Of a stretch of 64,000 bases of DNA, positions 41,663 through 49,906 are shown piece after piece (positions within the stretch are counted from its first letter, which is position 1; every line of letters begins with the position of its first letter). The translations under genes were made by a program, and so were the position numbers. Under the pieces are notes generated by a model. It saw only the letters and a list, made by a program, of their open reading frames with translations, ran no database searches and was not told the DNA's origin. This DNA comes from Streptomyces sp. NBC_01233 (GTDB lineage: Bacteria; Actinomycetota; Actinomycetes; Streptomycetales; Streptomycetaceae), in NCBI RefSeq assembly GCF_035989305.1, contig NZ_CP108514.1, positions 1,302,001-1,366,000 on the forward strand, read 5' to 3'.

Positions 41663-42514
41663 GTGAACCAGCAGGTCCCCACCATTCAGCTCAACAACGG
41701 CAGCCTCATGCCCCAGCTCGGCTTCGGCGTCTGGCAGGTGCCCGACGCGGAGGCGGAGCACGCCGTCGGGACCGCTCTGGAGGCGGGTTACCGCAGCATC
41801 GACACGGCCGCCGTCTACGGCAACGAGAAGGGCACCGGCAAGGCCGTCGCCGCCTCCGGGGTGCCGCGCGAGGAGCTGTTCGTCACCACCAAGCTGTGGA
41901 ACGGCCGGAAGCAGCGGTGGGGCCGGGACGAGGTGCTGCGCGCCTTCGACGACTCCCTCGGCAAGCTGGGCCTGGACCACATCGACCTGTACCTCATCCA
42001 CTGGCCGCGCCCAATGCGCGACGACTTCGTCGCCATCTGGAAGACCTTCGAGGAGATCGCGGCGAGCGGCCGCGCCAAGGCGGTCGGCGTGTCGAACTTC
42101 CGCCCGGAGGACCTGGAGCGGCTCGCCGCCGAGAGCGCGCTGGTGCCGGCCGTGAACCAGGTCGAGCTGCACCCGCTCTTCCCGCAGGCCGAGCTGCGCG
42201 CCGTGCACGCCGCGCGCGGGATCGCCACCGAGGCCTGGTCCCCGCTCGGCCAGGGCAAGGAGCTCCTCACCCTCCCGGCGGTCGCCGCGCTCGCCGACAC
42301 GTACGGCCGCAGCCCCGCCCAGGTGGTGCTGCGCTGGCACCTCCAGCACGGGAACATCGTGATCCCGAAGTCCGTGACCCCGGCGCGCATCCGGGAGAAC
42401 CTGGACGTCTTCGACTTCGAGCTGGAGGCCGCCGACGTCGCCGCACTGGACGCGCTGGGCGCGGGCGCGGCGGGCCGACGGATCGGGCCGGACCCGGCCG
42501 AGTTCGACGTCTGA
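41663..42514 (+). CDS. Aldo/keto reductase
   Basis: A 283-residue AKR with the catalytic tetrad D47, Y52, K77 and H113 (S-I-D-T-A-A-V-Y-G-N-E, T-T-K-L-W-N, Y-L-I-H-W-P). The C-terminal NADPH-binding I-P-K-S-V-T-P-x-R-I-R-E-N is present. It reduces aldehydes or ketones such as 2,5-diketo-gluconate-type substrates or methylglyoxal with NADPH. GTG 41663 follows a GAGGAAC sequence. The lectin-like gene starts 13 bp after its stop. Confidence 0.93.
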   Translation: MNQQVPTIQLNNGSLMPQLGFGVWQVPDAEAEHAVGTALEAGYRSIDTAAVYGNEKGTGKAVAASGVPREELFVTTKLWNGRKQRWGRDEVLRAFDDSLGKLGLDHIDLYLIHWPRPMRDDFVAIWKTFEEIAASGRAKAVGVSNFRPEDLERLAAESALVPAVNQVELHPLFPQAELRAVHAARGIATEAWSPLGQGKELLTLPAVAALADTYGRSPAQVVLRWHLQHGNIVIPKSVTPARIRENLDVFDFELEAADVAALDALGAGAAGRRIGPDPAEFDV

Positions 42515-42527
42515 GGGCGAGGTCCAG

Positions 42528-42953
42528 GTGAACCTTCCCGAAGGGCTCTACCGGATCCGCAACGTGGACAGCGGGCTGGTGCTCCAGCTGGAGGGCGCCT
42601 CCCGGGTGCGGGTCGGCCCGGACGGGCCGCCCGCGCCGGAGGCCGCCCGCCGGTGGCGGATCTCGCCGGTGCACAGCGGCGGCGGGATCTTCCACGTGGT
42701 GAGCGAGGACAACGAGCGGCGCCTCGACGTCGCGAACGCGTCGACGGACAGCGGCGCGCGGGTGCAGGTGTGGCGGGCCAACGCCTTCGGCGCGCAGGAG
42801 TGGATCGTCGAGGAGCACCTCGACGATCCCGGGGTGGTGTCCCTGATCGCCTGCATCAGCGGCCTGCCGCTGGAGTCGGACGGGGCGGGGCGCGTCCGGC
42901 AGGGCGAGGACACCGACTCCCCGACGCAGTGGTGGCGCCTGGAGCCGGTGTAG
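42528..42953 (+). CDS. Ricin-type beta-trefoil (RICIN) domain protein
   Basis: A 141-residue protein without signal peptide. It has the pattern Y-R-I-R-N-V-D-S-G-L-V-L, R-R-L-D-V-A-N-A-S-T-D-S-G-A-R-V-Q-V-W and Q-E-W, typical of one beta-trefoil with carbohydrate-binding QxW repeats. Intracellular ricin-like domains of this size are common in Streptomyces; ligand unknown. GTG 42528 and the 13-bp gap suggest co-transcription with the aldo/keto reductase. Confidence 0.75.
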   Translation: MNLPEGLYRIRNVDSGLVLQLEGASRVRVGPDGPPAPEAARRWRISPVHSGGGIFHVVSEDNERRLDVANASTDSGARVQVWRANAFGAQEWIVEEHLDDPGVVSLIACISGLPLESDGAGRVRQGEDTDSPTQWWRLEPV

Positions 42954-42981
42954 CCCGGCGGCGCGGAGCCGCGCGCGCCCG

Positions 42982-43746
42982 TCAGACGCGTACGAAGCCG
43001 CGTACGCGGTACGTCGGCTCCGCGCGCGGCACGTCCTGGTCGGGCAGCAGCTCCAGCCGCGCCGCCAGCTCCTGCGGGGTGATGCCGCGCGGCGCTATGC
43101 GGGAGGCGTACCGGCCCGCGAGCAGGGCCTCGGCGGAGGCGCGCGGGCTGCGGCCCTGACCGTGGCCGGTGAAGCGGGCCTCGCCGGCCGGGCGCAGGCC
43201 CGCCCGGGCCGCGTACGCCTCGACGTCCCCGGAGGCGTCGGCGGGGGTCGGCGCCAGGTGTGCGGCGAACACGGCGTCGACGTCGCTGCCCACGTCGTGC
43301 GCGGAGTCCTTGTCCACGGTGGTGAGGAAGACCCCGCCGGGCCGCAGGACCCGTCCGGCCTCGGCGATCACGGCGGGTACCAGTTCCGGCTGCCGCAGCA
43401 GGTGCAGCAGCCACACCGCGCTCACCGCGTCCAGCGAGCCCGACCGCACCGGCAGCCGGGCCGCGTCGGCGAGGGTCACGGGGACGCCCCGCCGCAGGGC
43501 CACGGAGGCCATGCCGTGGGAGGCGTCCGCGCCCAGGACGCGCAGTCCGGGGCGGGTCAGCCGGCTGGTGACGATGCCCGTGCCGCAGCCGAGGTCGAGG
43601 AGCGTACCCACGTCGGCCGGGAGCAGCTGCAGGACCGCCGCGGCCGCGGCCTCGGCGCGTGGGGCGCCGCCGCGGCTCGCGTCGTAGGCCGCGGCCTCGG
43701 CGTCGTAGTCCAGCAGGGGTGTGCCGGTCTGTATGTGCGTGGTCAT
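42982..43746 (-). CDS. Class I SAM-dependent methyltransferase
   Basis: A 254-residue methyltransferase. Motif I L-L-D-L-G-C-G-T-G-I-V-T is near residues 49-60, the acidic SAM ribose contact is in G-A-D-A-S, and the post-motif L-R-P-G-G-V-F-L-T-T is near 135-145. Substrate unknown (UbiE/COQ5-like). Its ATG overlaps the stop of the pterin dehydratase gene by one base (TGATG), so the two are translationally coupled. Confidence 0.88.
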   Translation of the reverse strand: MTTHIQTGTPLLDYDAEAAAYDASRGGAPRAEAAAAAVLQLLPADVGTLLDLGCGTGIVTSRLTRPGLRVLGADASHGMASVALRRGVPVTLADAARLPVRSGSLDAVSAVWLLHLLRQPELVPAVIAEAGRVLRPGGVFLTTVDKDSAHDVGSDVDAVFAAHLAPTPADASGDVEAYAARAGLRPAGEARFTGHGQGRSPRASAEALLAGRYASRIAPRGITPQELAARLELLPDQDVPRAEPTYRVRGFVRV

Positions 43747-44051
43747 CAGCTCGCGCCGTGGGCCGGGGCGAGGGCCTCGACGCGTTCGGCGAGCGCGAAG
43801 TCGGTCTCGGTGACGGCCCCGCCCGCGTCGTGGCTGTTCACGGAGAGCCGGACCGTGTTGTAGCCGAGGGTCAGGTCCGAGTGGTGGTTCAACTCCTCCT
43901 GGACCGAGGCGATGTGGGCGACGAGGGCGCTCGCGGCGAAGTGCGTGCCCAGCCGGTAGGTGCGGATGATCCGGTCGTCCTCGAAGGCCCAGCCGGGAAG
44001 CTCCCGCAACCGGTCCTCGATCTCCTTCTGTGACAGCGGCTCACTCGGCAT
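43746..44051 (-). CDS. Pterin-4a-carbinolamine dehydratase
   Basis: A 101-residue protein of the PCD/DCoH family. The active-site stretch E-E-L-N-H-H-S-D-L-T-L-G-Y-N-T-V near residues 52-67 and N-S-H-D-A-G-G-A-V-T-E-T-D-F match the family, which recycles 4a-hydroxy-tetrahydropterin after aromatic hydroxylases. No phenylalanine hydroxylase is nearby. ATG 44051. First gene of a pair with the methyltransferase. Confidence 0.92.
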   Translation of the reverse strand: MPSEPLSQKEIEDRLRELPGWAFEDDRIIRTYRLGTHFAASALVAHIASVQEELNHHSDLTLGYNTVRLSVNSHDAGGAVTETDFALAERVEALAPAHGAS

Positions 44052-44196
44052 GCACCGGCTCCTTTTCCCCGTGACGTGTAGTCAAGGTTCCCACAGTGCA
44101 CGCCGGAGCGAACCTTTCGCGCCATAGTGCGCTCGGGTACTTCTGCGCCTTCCGCGTCCCTCGCGCCCCCCATAGGCTCCTGCGCCGGACATGACT

Positions 44197-44211
44197 GTTA
44201 CCAACGGTAAC
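44197..44211. promoter_or_regulatory. GTTACC-AAC-GGTAAC dyad before the flavoprotein gene
   Basis: A perfect 15-bp dyad lies 15 bp upstream of ATG 44227. It would be inside the coding region if the ATG at 44191 were used. Its spacing and symmetry suggest an operator, which supports the later start. Confidence 0.45.
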
Positions 44212-44226
44212 CAGGGGGCATTCACC

Positions 44227-46029
44227 ATGACCAGCACAGGGAGTTCCAGGCGTACGTTCATCGCGGGTGCGGGTGCGGGCGCCGTGGCCACCGCCGGCGC
44301 GCTGGCGGCCGGGATCGCGACCGCCCCGGCGGCCGCGGCGTCTTCGGCGGCCGCCCCGGCACAGCCGGACGGCCGCCGCGTCGCCGTCCTCGGGGGCGGG
44401 GTGGCCGGCCTGACCGCGGCGCACGAACTCGCCGAGCGCGGCTACGCCGTCACGGTGTACGAGCGCCGGGCGCTCGGCGGCAAGGCGCGCAGCATGGACG
44501 TGCCGGGCAGCGCCCGCGGCGGGCGCCGGCCGCTGCCCGCCGAGCACGGCTTCCGTTTCATCCCCGGCATCTACCACAACCTGCCCGACACCATGCGGCG
44601 CATCCCCTTCCCCGGGAACGCGAACGGGGTGTGGGACAACCTCGTCGCCCCGCGCGAGATGATGTTCGCCCGGGCGGGTGGCCGCGAGGACCTGCGCGGA
44701 CCCATCCCCTGGCCGGACCACTCCCCCGCCGAGCTGACGCCCGACGAGCTCCGGCGGGCCCTCACCGCCATCCTGCAGACGCTGCTCCGGCTCCCGCTGC
44801 ACGAGACGGCGTACTTCGTGGACCGTGTGCTCGTCTTCCTCACCAGCTGCGACGAGCGGCGCAACGAGGTCTGGGAACGGACCCCGTGGTGGGACTTCGT
44901 GCGCGCGGCGCGGATGTCGTCCGAGTACCAGCGCATCCTCGCCGTCGGCATCACCCGCAACATCGTCGCGACCAAGGCCGAGGAGGCCTCCACCCGTACG
45001 GTCGGCACCCTCGGCGAGGCCTTCGTCTTCAATGTGCTGGGGCGCGGGGCGGACGGCCCGCCGGACCGGATCCTCAACCTGCCGACCAACGAGGCGTGGA
45101 TCGACCCGTGGGAGGCCCATCTGCGGTCGCTCGGAGTGGAGTTCAGGATCGGGTGGACCGTACGGGAGGTGCAGTACGGGAACGGCCGGGTCAGCGGGGT
45201 CTGCGTCGAGGGCCCGGACGGCGCCCGGCAGACAATCACGGCCGACCACTACGTGAGCGCGCTGCCCGTCGAGCACGCCCGCCGCACCTGGAGCGCCGGC
45301 CTGCGGGCGGCCGACCCGATGCTGGGGCGCTGCGACAAGCTGGAGACCGACTGGATGACCGGTATCCAGTTCTATCTGACCGAGCGGGCACCGCTGGTGC
45401 ACGGGCACCTCAACTGCATCGACTCGCCGTGGTCGTTGACGGCGATCCAGCAGGCCGAGCACTGGCCCGCACGGAACTTCCCGGCCGACTACGGCGACGG
45501 TACCGCGGTCGACTGCCTGTCGGTGGACATCTCCGAGTGGGACAAGCCGGGGATCCTGTACGGGAAGACGGCCAAGCAGTGCACCCGCGAGGAGGTGGCG
45601 CGCGAGGTGTGGGCGCAGCTGAAGGCCTCCCTCAACGACACCGGGAAGACGCTGCTGAGCGACTCCGGGCTGCACTCCTGGTTCCTGGACCCGGGGGTGG
45701 ACGGGCTCGGCACCCCGCACCCCACCAACCAGGACGAGCTGCTGATCCACCCGGTGGGCACCCTCCACAACCGGCCGAGCGCGGGGACCCGCGTCCCGAA
45801 CTTCTTCCTCAGCGGGGACTACGTCGCGGTGGACATCGACCTGGCGACGATGGAGGGCGCGAACGCCTCGGCCCGTGCGGCCGTCAACAGCCTGCTGGAC
45901 CGGGACGGTTCGCAGGCGGAGCGGTGCACGGTCCGGCCCATGTACCGGGCGCCGGAGCTGGAGTCCGCCAAGCGGCACGACCTGTGGCGCCACCGCCTCG
46001 GCCTGCGCAACATCTTCGACCTGGGGTGA
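44227..46029 (+). CDS. Tat-exported FAD-dependent amine-oxidase/phytoene-desaturase-like protein
   Basis: A 600-residue flavoprotein. A twin-arginine signal opens it (S-S-R-R-T-F-I-A-G-A-G-A-G, residues 6-18), so it is probably exported folded. The FAD dinucleotide site V-L-G-G-G-V-A-G-L (54-62) and G-x-x-x-K-A-R-S form the amine-oxidase/hydroxysqualene-dehydroxylase pattern. The end contains N-F-F-L-S-G-D-Y-V and M-E-G-A-N-A-S-A-R-A-A-V-N. Substrate may be an isoprenoid or hydroxysqualene-like lipid. ATG 44227 is preferred over 44191 because the Tat motif then sits close to the N-terminus. Confidence 0.85.
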   Translation: MTSTGSSRRTFIAGAGAGAVATAGALAAGIATAPAAAASSAAAPAQPDGRRVAVLGGGVAGLTAAHELAERGYAVTVYERRALGGKARSMDVPGSARGGRRPLPAEHGFRFIPGIYHNLPDTMRRIPFPGNANGVWDNLVAPREMMFARAGGREDLRGPIPWPDHSPAELTPDELRRALTAILQTLLRLPLHETAYFVDRVLVFLTSCDERRNEVWERTPWWDFVRAARMSSEYQRILAVGITRNIVATKAEEASTRTVGTLGEAFVFNVLGRGADGPPDRILNLPTNEAWIDPWEAHLRSLGVEFRIGWTVREVQYGNGRVSGVCVEGPDGARQTITADHYVSALPVEHARRTWSAGLRAADPMLGRCDKLETDWMTGIQFYLTERAPLVHGHLNCIDSPWSLTAIQQAEHWPARNFPADYGDGTAVDCLSVDISEWDKPGILYGKTAKQCTREEVAREVWAQLKASLNDTGKTLLSDSGLHSWFLDPGVDGLGTPHPTNQDELLIHPVGTLHNRPSAGTRVPNFFLSGDYVAVDIDLATMEGANASARAAVNSLLDRDGSQAERCTVRPMYRAPELESAKRHDLWRHRLGLRNIFDLG

Positions 46030-46072
46030 CGCGGGCCGGCCCGGGGCGAGGGGCTCGGCTACCGTCGTCCGC

Positions 46073-46906
46073 ATGACCCCGACGCCCCCCGCACCGGCAC
46101 CCGCGCCGGCTCCCGCCCCGACGGTCGGCGCCCTGCTCCGCGCATGGCGGGAGCGGCGCGGCATCAGCCAGCTGGAGCTGGCGGGCCGCGCCGGCTCCTC
46201 GTCCCGGCACATCAGCTTCATCGAGACGGGCCGGTCCCGGCCGAGCGAGGAGATGGTGCTGAGGCTCGCCGACCGCCTCGACGTGCCGGTACGGGAGCGC
46301 AACGCCCTGCTGCTGGCGGCGGGTTACGCCCCGCGCTACGCCCAGACCGCGCTGGACGACCCGTCGATGGAGACACTGCGCGAGGGCATCCGGCAGCTGC
46401 TGACCGGGTACGAGCCCTACCCGGCGCTCGTCGTCGACGCCACCTACAACGTCGTCGCCGCCAACCGGGGCATCGCGATGCTGCTGGACGGGCTGCCGGA
46501 GCACCTGCTGACCCCGCCGCTGAACGCCATGCGGATCACCCTGCACCCCGAGGGCCTCGCCCCGAGGATCCACAACCTCGGGGAGTGGCGCGGGCACCTG
46601 CTGGCCCAGATGGAGCGCCAGATCGCGCTGGCCCGCTCCGAGCCGCTGCGCGCGCTGTACGAGGAGGTGTCCGCGTACCCGGTGCCGCCGGCCGCGGAGC
46701 GCCCGGGGGACGGGGAACCGGCAGAGCCCGTCCCGTACATCGCACTGCCGCTCGTCATCGAGCACGACGGCCACCTGCTGTCCTTCGTGTCGTCGATCGC
46801 GACCTTCAACACGCCGATGGACGTGACCGTCGCCGAGCTGGCCATCGAGACCATGCTCCCGGCCGACCCGGCGACGGTGAAGTACCTGCGCTCACTTGCC
46901 GACTGA
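46073..46906 (+). CDS. MmyB-type XRE regulator (second copy)
   Basis: A 277-residue regulator: XRE HTH at about 20-75 (L-L-R-A-W-R-E-R-R-G-I-S-Q-L-E-L-A-G-R-A-G-S-S-S-R-H-I-S-F-I-E-T-G-R-S) and an MmyB-like ligand domain (Y-P-A-L-V-V-D-A-T-Y-N-V-V-A-A-N-R-G-I-A, T-P-P-L-N-A-M-R-I-T-L-H-P-E-G-L-A-P). The ending T-F-N-T-P-M-D-V-T-V-A-E-L-A-I-E fits the subgroup often linked to short-chain dehydrogenases or oxidoreductases. It lies just downstream of the Tat flavoprotein, its likely neighbour in regulation. It overlaps the converging membrane gene by 15 bp. Confidence 0.9.
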   Translation: MTPTPPAPAPAPAPAPTVGALLRAWRERRGISQLELAGRAGSSSRHISFIETGRSRPSEEMVLRLADRLDVPVRERNALLLAAGYAPRYAQTALDDPSMETLREGIRQLLTGYEPYPALVVDATYNVVAANRGIAMLLDGLPEHLLTPPLNAMRITLHPEGLAPRIHNLGEWRGHLLAQMERQIALARSEPLRALYEEVSAYPVPPAAERPGDGEPAEPVPYIALPLVIEHDGHLLSFVSSIATFNTPMDVTVAELAIETMLPADPATVKYLRSLAD

Positions 46907-47308
46907 GCGCAGCGCGAGCTGCTGGAGCAGGGCGAAGCCGGCGACGGTGAGGCCCTGCGCCGCAATCCACACGGCCCCGGCGGCCGTGGGCGTGAACCAC
47001 ACGGCCAGGGAGACGAGACTCAGCGCCGCCCAGGCGTAGTTGGTCTCGATCACGAGCTTCACCGGGAACGCCGGGGGCTGCCGCCGCGAGGCCGGCCAGC
47101 CGACCGCGGCGCCGTACAGCACCAGCAGGATCCCGAGTTCGAGCAACAGGACCTGCCCGACCCCGAGCAACCGCCCGAGCGGCGCGGAGAAGGCGACGTA
47201 CGCGAGCCCGTTGCCGGTGGTGACGACGGAGTCGAGCGCGAGGAAGCGCCGCAGCATGACGTGCGGGACGCCGGTACGGGCAATGCTGCCGAGCAGGGTC
47301 GCGGACAT
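46892..47308 (-). CDS. Small four-helix membrane protein
   Basis: A 138-residue protein with four hydrophobic segments (about 18-38, 45-65, 80-102 and 108-130), with L-x-S-V-V-T-T-G-N-G-L-A-Y and V-I-E-T-N-Y-A-W-A-A-L-S. I do not recognise a characterised function; similar small integral membrane proteins often sit beside regulators in Streptomyces. ATG 47308 has an A-rich GGGGGAT ribosome-binding site. Divergent from the WYL regulator (169-bp spacer), which may control it. Confidence 0.7.
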   Translation of the reverse strand: MSATLLGSIARTGVPHVMLRRFLALDSVVTTGNGLAYVAFSAPLGRLLGVGQVLLLELGILLVLYGAAVGWPASRRQPPAFPVKLVIETNYAWAALSLVSLAVWFTPTAAGAVWIAAQGLTVAGFALLQQLALRSVGK

Positions 47309-47477
47309 GCGAAATCCCCCTCCATCGAGGTCGAACGGCCAGGTGGGACACGGCTTCCGGGACCGAGTGCGCGGCCCCGGAACCCGATGACCCCACTGTG
47401 CCCGGCGACCCGGAGCGGGTCGATTACCTCGCAGGTAACGGGCCCGCTGGCCCGGGCATCGGCTACGGTCCTTGGCT

Positions 47478-48185
47478 GTGAACCGTACCGAGCGTCTGTA
47501 CGCCCTGGTGGAGGAGTTACGTGCGGTCTCGCCCCGGCCGCGCAGCGCCCGGTGGCTCGCCGAGCGCTTCGGCGTCAGCACCCGCACGATCGAGCGCGAC
47601 CTCAGCGCCCTGCAGCAGTCCGGTGTGCCGCTCTACGCCGAACCGGGCCGCAGCGGCGGGTACGTGGTGGACAAGGAGCACACCCTGCCGCCCCTGGCCA
47701 TCACCCCGGCCGAGGCCGCGGCGCTGGCCGTCGCGCTGCACGGGCTGGCCGGGACACCGTTCGCCGCGGACGCCCGCTCGGCGCTGTACAAGGTGTTCGC
47801 CGTCATGCCGCAGCGCGATCGTCAGGCCGCGCGCGAGCTCGCCGCTCGGGTACGGCTCGCCGTGAACCCCGTTCGGCCGTCCGCGCTCCCGCACACCCTG
47901 CGCGAGGCGCTCTCGACCCGCCGGCTGCTGCACCTGTCCTACGCCGACGGGGAGGACGAGGTCACCGCACGCACCGTCGAGCCCCTGGGCTTCCTCGGAG
48001 GCGACCACTGGTACCTCATCGGCTGGTGCCGGCTGCGCTCCGCCGTGCGGGGCTTCCGCCTCGACCGCATCCGCGAGGCGCGGGCACTGGAGGAGACGGC
48101 GGAGCCCCGTCCGGTGGACCTGTCCGAACTGGACACCCCCGGATGGGATTTCGTCGCACTTGACGAGCTCTATGGTTTCGCTTGA
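47478..48185 (+). CDS. HTH-WYL (YafY-type) regulator with a TTA codon
   Basis: A 235-residue protein from GTG 47478. HTH_11 domain at 3-60 (R-S-A-R-W-L-A-E-R-F-G-V-S-T-R-T-I-E-R-D-L), then a WYL domain at about 135-215 (R-L-L-H-L-S-Y-A-D-G, E-P-L-G-F-L-G-G-D-H-W-Y-L-I-G-W-C-R-L-R-S-A-V-R-G-F-R-L-D-R-I). WYL domains bind ligands such as nucleic acids. Codon 14 is TTA (47517-47519), so translation may depend on bldA tRNA. Probably represses or activates the divergent membrane gene and the downstream SnoaL-like gene. Confidence 0.9.
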   Translation: MNRTERLYALVEELRAVSPRPRSARWLAERFGVSTRTIERDLSALQQSGVPLYAEPGRSGGYVVDKEHTLPPLAITPAEAAALAVALHGLAGTPFAADARSALYKVFAVMPQRDRQAARELAARVRLAVNPVRPSALPHTLREALSTRRLLHLSYADGEDEVTARTVEPLGFLGGDHWYLIGWCRLRSAVRGFRLDRIREARALEETAEPRPVDLSELDTPGWDFVALDELYGFA

Positions 48186-48274
48186 GCCGCCGCCCGGAGG
48201 GCTAATCACCGACAGGGGGTTGTCGCGCACGGCCCGGAGGCTGGGTGACCACGAACCGACCTTGGAAGGCACCC

Positions 48275-48706
48275 ATGTCTGTGAAGACGACCCCCCTCAC
48301 CGACTCCGCACCGCTGACCCGGGAGGCCGGCACCCGGCTGGTGGAGGGCTGGACGGCGCTCTGGAACGGTGACGTCGCCCTCGCCGAGCAGATCCTCGCC
48401 CCCGGCTTCCGGCTGCACTTCGCGGACGACTTCGACGGCACCGGCTCCGCCCACACCTTCGGCCCGGACGAACTGACGGCGTTCATCTCGGCCAACAGCC
48501 TCGCCCTCACCGGCCTGACGTTCGCCGCCGACGCCGCACCGCTGGTCGACACCGAGCGCGGTGAGATGGCCTGCCGGTGGATCGAGAGCAGCGACGGCGG
48601 CGACGGAGACGTCGTGGTCAAGAGCGGCATCGACATGTTCGCGGTCACGGACGGCCGGATCTCCGCCGTGTGGTCGCTCACCGGCAACCGCCGCTTCGAC
48701 GCCTGA
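48275..48706 (+). CDS. SnoaL/NTF2-like protein
   Basis: A 143-residue alpha+beta-barrel protein of NTF2-like type: an N-terminal helix with L-V-E-G-W-T-A-L-W-N-G-D, I-L-A-P-G-F-R-L-H-F-A-D-D-F, F-A-V-T-D-G-R-I-S-A-V-W-S-L. Members are polyketide cyclases, isomerases or ligand binders. ATG 48275; 89 bp after the WYL regulator. Confidence 0.75.
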   Translation: MSVKTTPLTDSAPLTREAGTRLVEGWTALWNGDVALAEQILAPGFRLHFADDFDGTGSAHTFGPDELTAFISANSLALTGLTFAADAAPLVDTERGEMACRWIESSDGGDGDVVVKSGIDMFAVTDGRISAVWSLTGNRRFDA

Positions 48707-48871
48707 CCGTTCGCGGCATCCCGCTGCGCTTGCCTCGGAGGTCATGCCAACCCTTTTTGAGTCGTACGGCAGGAAACGTTGGGGTTCCCCTGGTTCGGGC
48801 AGGAGCGGGGGGCTAGGCTTCACGGAGCCCGATTCACTCGAACGTCTTGTCGACATATGGAGAATCCGCCG

Positions 48872-49906
48872 GTGCGAGCCGCCGCCCGACCCGATCTCGC
48901 CGTGATCTGGCGGCGCGTCGAGGCGCTGTCGGTGCGGCGTGGTCAGGATCCGGCCGGGGTGCTGGGCCTGGGGCGGCTGAGTCATCTGTCCGGGGTCGAA
49001 CCCGGGCGCATAGCGCAGGTGGTGGCGGGCACGGCGGCCGAGGTGCCGCTGGAGCAGCGCGTGCACCAGCGGTTCCTGCGGCTGCGCGCCACCCGCCGGG
49101 ACAAGCACGGCCGGGAGTGGCCGCTCGCCGCCATCGCCGACGACTTCGACGCACCCGGAGCCTCCCTCGGGCCGCTCAACGCGGGGACCGGGCTGCCGCG
49201 GATGGGGCACGCGGCAGGCGTGCAGCGGTTCTTCGGGGTCTACGCCGGCTTCCTGCTGGCCGACAGCAAGAGCGCGGTGGAGCGGGCCCTCGCCCTCTCG
49301 GCCACCGCCGCCGCCACCACCACCGCCAACGCCAACGCCACCGCCGTCCCGGACGGCCGGGACGACCTGGAACACCTGTCGTACCTCACCGGCATGAGCC
49401 CGCAGGCCATCCGGCTCACCCTCGACGGCGAGCCGCCCCGGCTCCCCCTCAAGGAGCAGGTGCACCACCGGTTCGAGCACCTGCGCCGGACCCGCGTACG
49501 GGAGGACGGCCAGCCCCATTCGCTCGCGGCCATCGCCAAGTCCTTCGACGCGTCGGGCCAGTCGCTGACCCGCGTCGCCCAGGGCGAGGGCCTGCCGAAC
49601 CTCGCCGCGGCCGCCGGGATCCAGCGGTTCTACGGGGTCGAGGGCGGTTTCCTGCTGGCCGACGACACCGAGGCGCTCGCCACCGCACTCTCCCTGATCG
49701 AGGCCGAACTGGAGTCCGGGGAGCGGGAGCAGGAGAACCCGATGCTGGCCGTGCTGCGGGCGCACGACGTACGGAGCATCGTGACGCGGGCCGGCCGGCT
49801 CTCCCCGCGGGGCTGGAAGTCGCTCGCCGACCACTTGGACGACCTGCTCGCGCGGGAGGGCCAGCTCGGCCGTCCGGCGGAGCCCGACGAGGGGGGAGCG
49901 CCATGA
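48872..49906 (+). CDS. XRE-like DNA-binding protein of cassette 2 (tandem module)
   Basis: A 344-residue protein from GTG 48872, which has GGAG nine bases upstream; ATG 48857 is an alternative. It contains two copies of a module that appears once in cassette 1: R-F-L-R-L-R-A-T-R-x6-W-P-L-A-A-I-A-D-D-F-D...Q-R-F-F-G-V-Y-A-G-F-L-L-A-D (about 65-140) and H-L-R-R-T-R-V-x5-H-S-L-A-A-I-A-K-S-F-D...Q-R-F-Y-G-V-E-G-G-F-L-L-A-D (about 195-275). An Ala/Thr/Asn linker separates them. The C-terminus (V-R-S-I-V-T-R-A-G-R-L-S) matches that of the cassette 1 protein. ATGA overlap with the peptidase gene. Confidence 0.8.
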   Translation: MRAAARPDLAVIWRRVEALSVRRGQDPAGVLGLGRLSHLSGVEPGRIAQVVAGTAAEVPLEQRVHQRFLRLRATRRDKHGREWPLAAIADDFDAPGASLGPLNAGTGLPRMGHAAGVQRFFGVYAGFLLADSKSAVERALALSATAAATTTANANATAVPDGRDDLEHLSYLTGMSPQAIRLTLDGEPPRLPLKEQVHHRFEHLRRTRVREDGQPHSLAAIAKSFDASGQSLTRVAQGEGLPNLAAAAGIQRFYGVEGGFLLADDTEALATALSLIEAELESGEREQENPMLAVLRAHDVRSIVTRAGRLSPRGWKSLADHLDDLLAREGQLGRPAEPDEGGAP

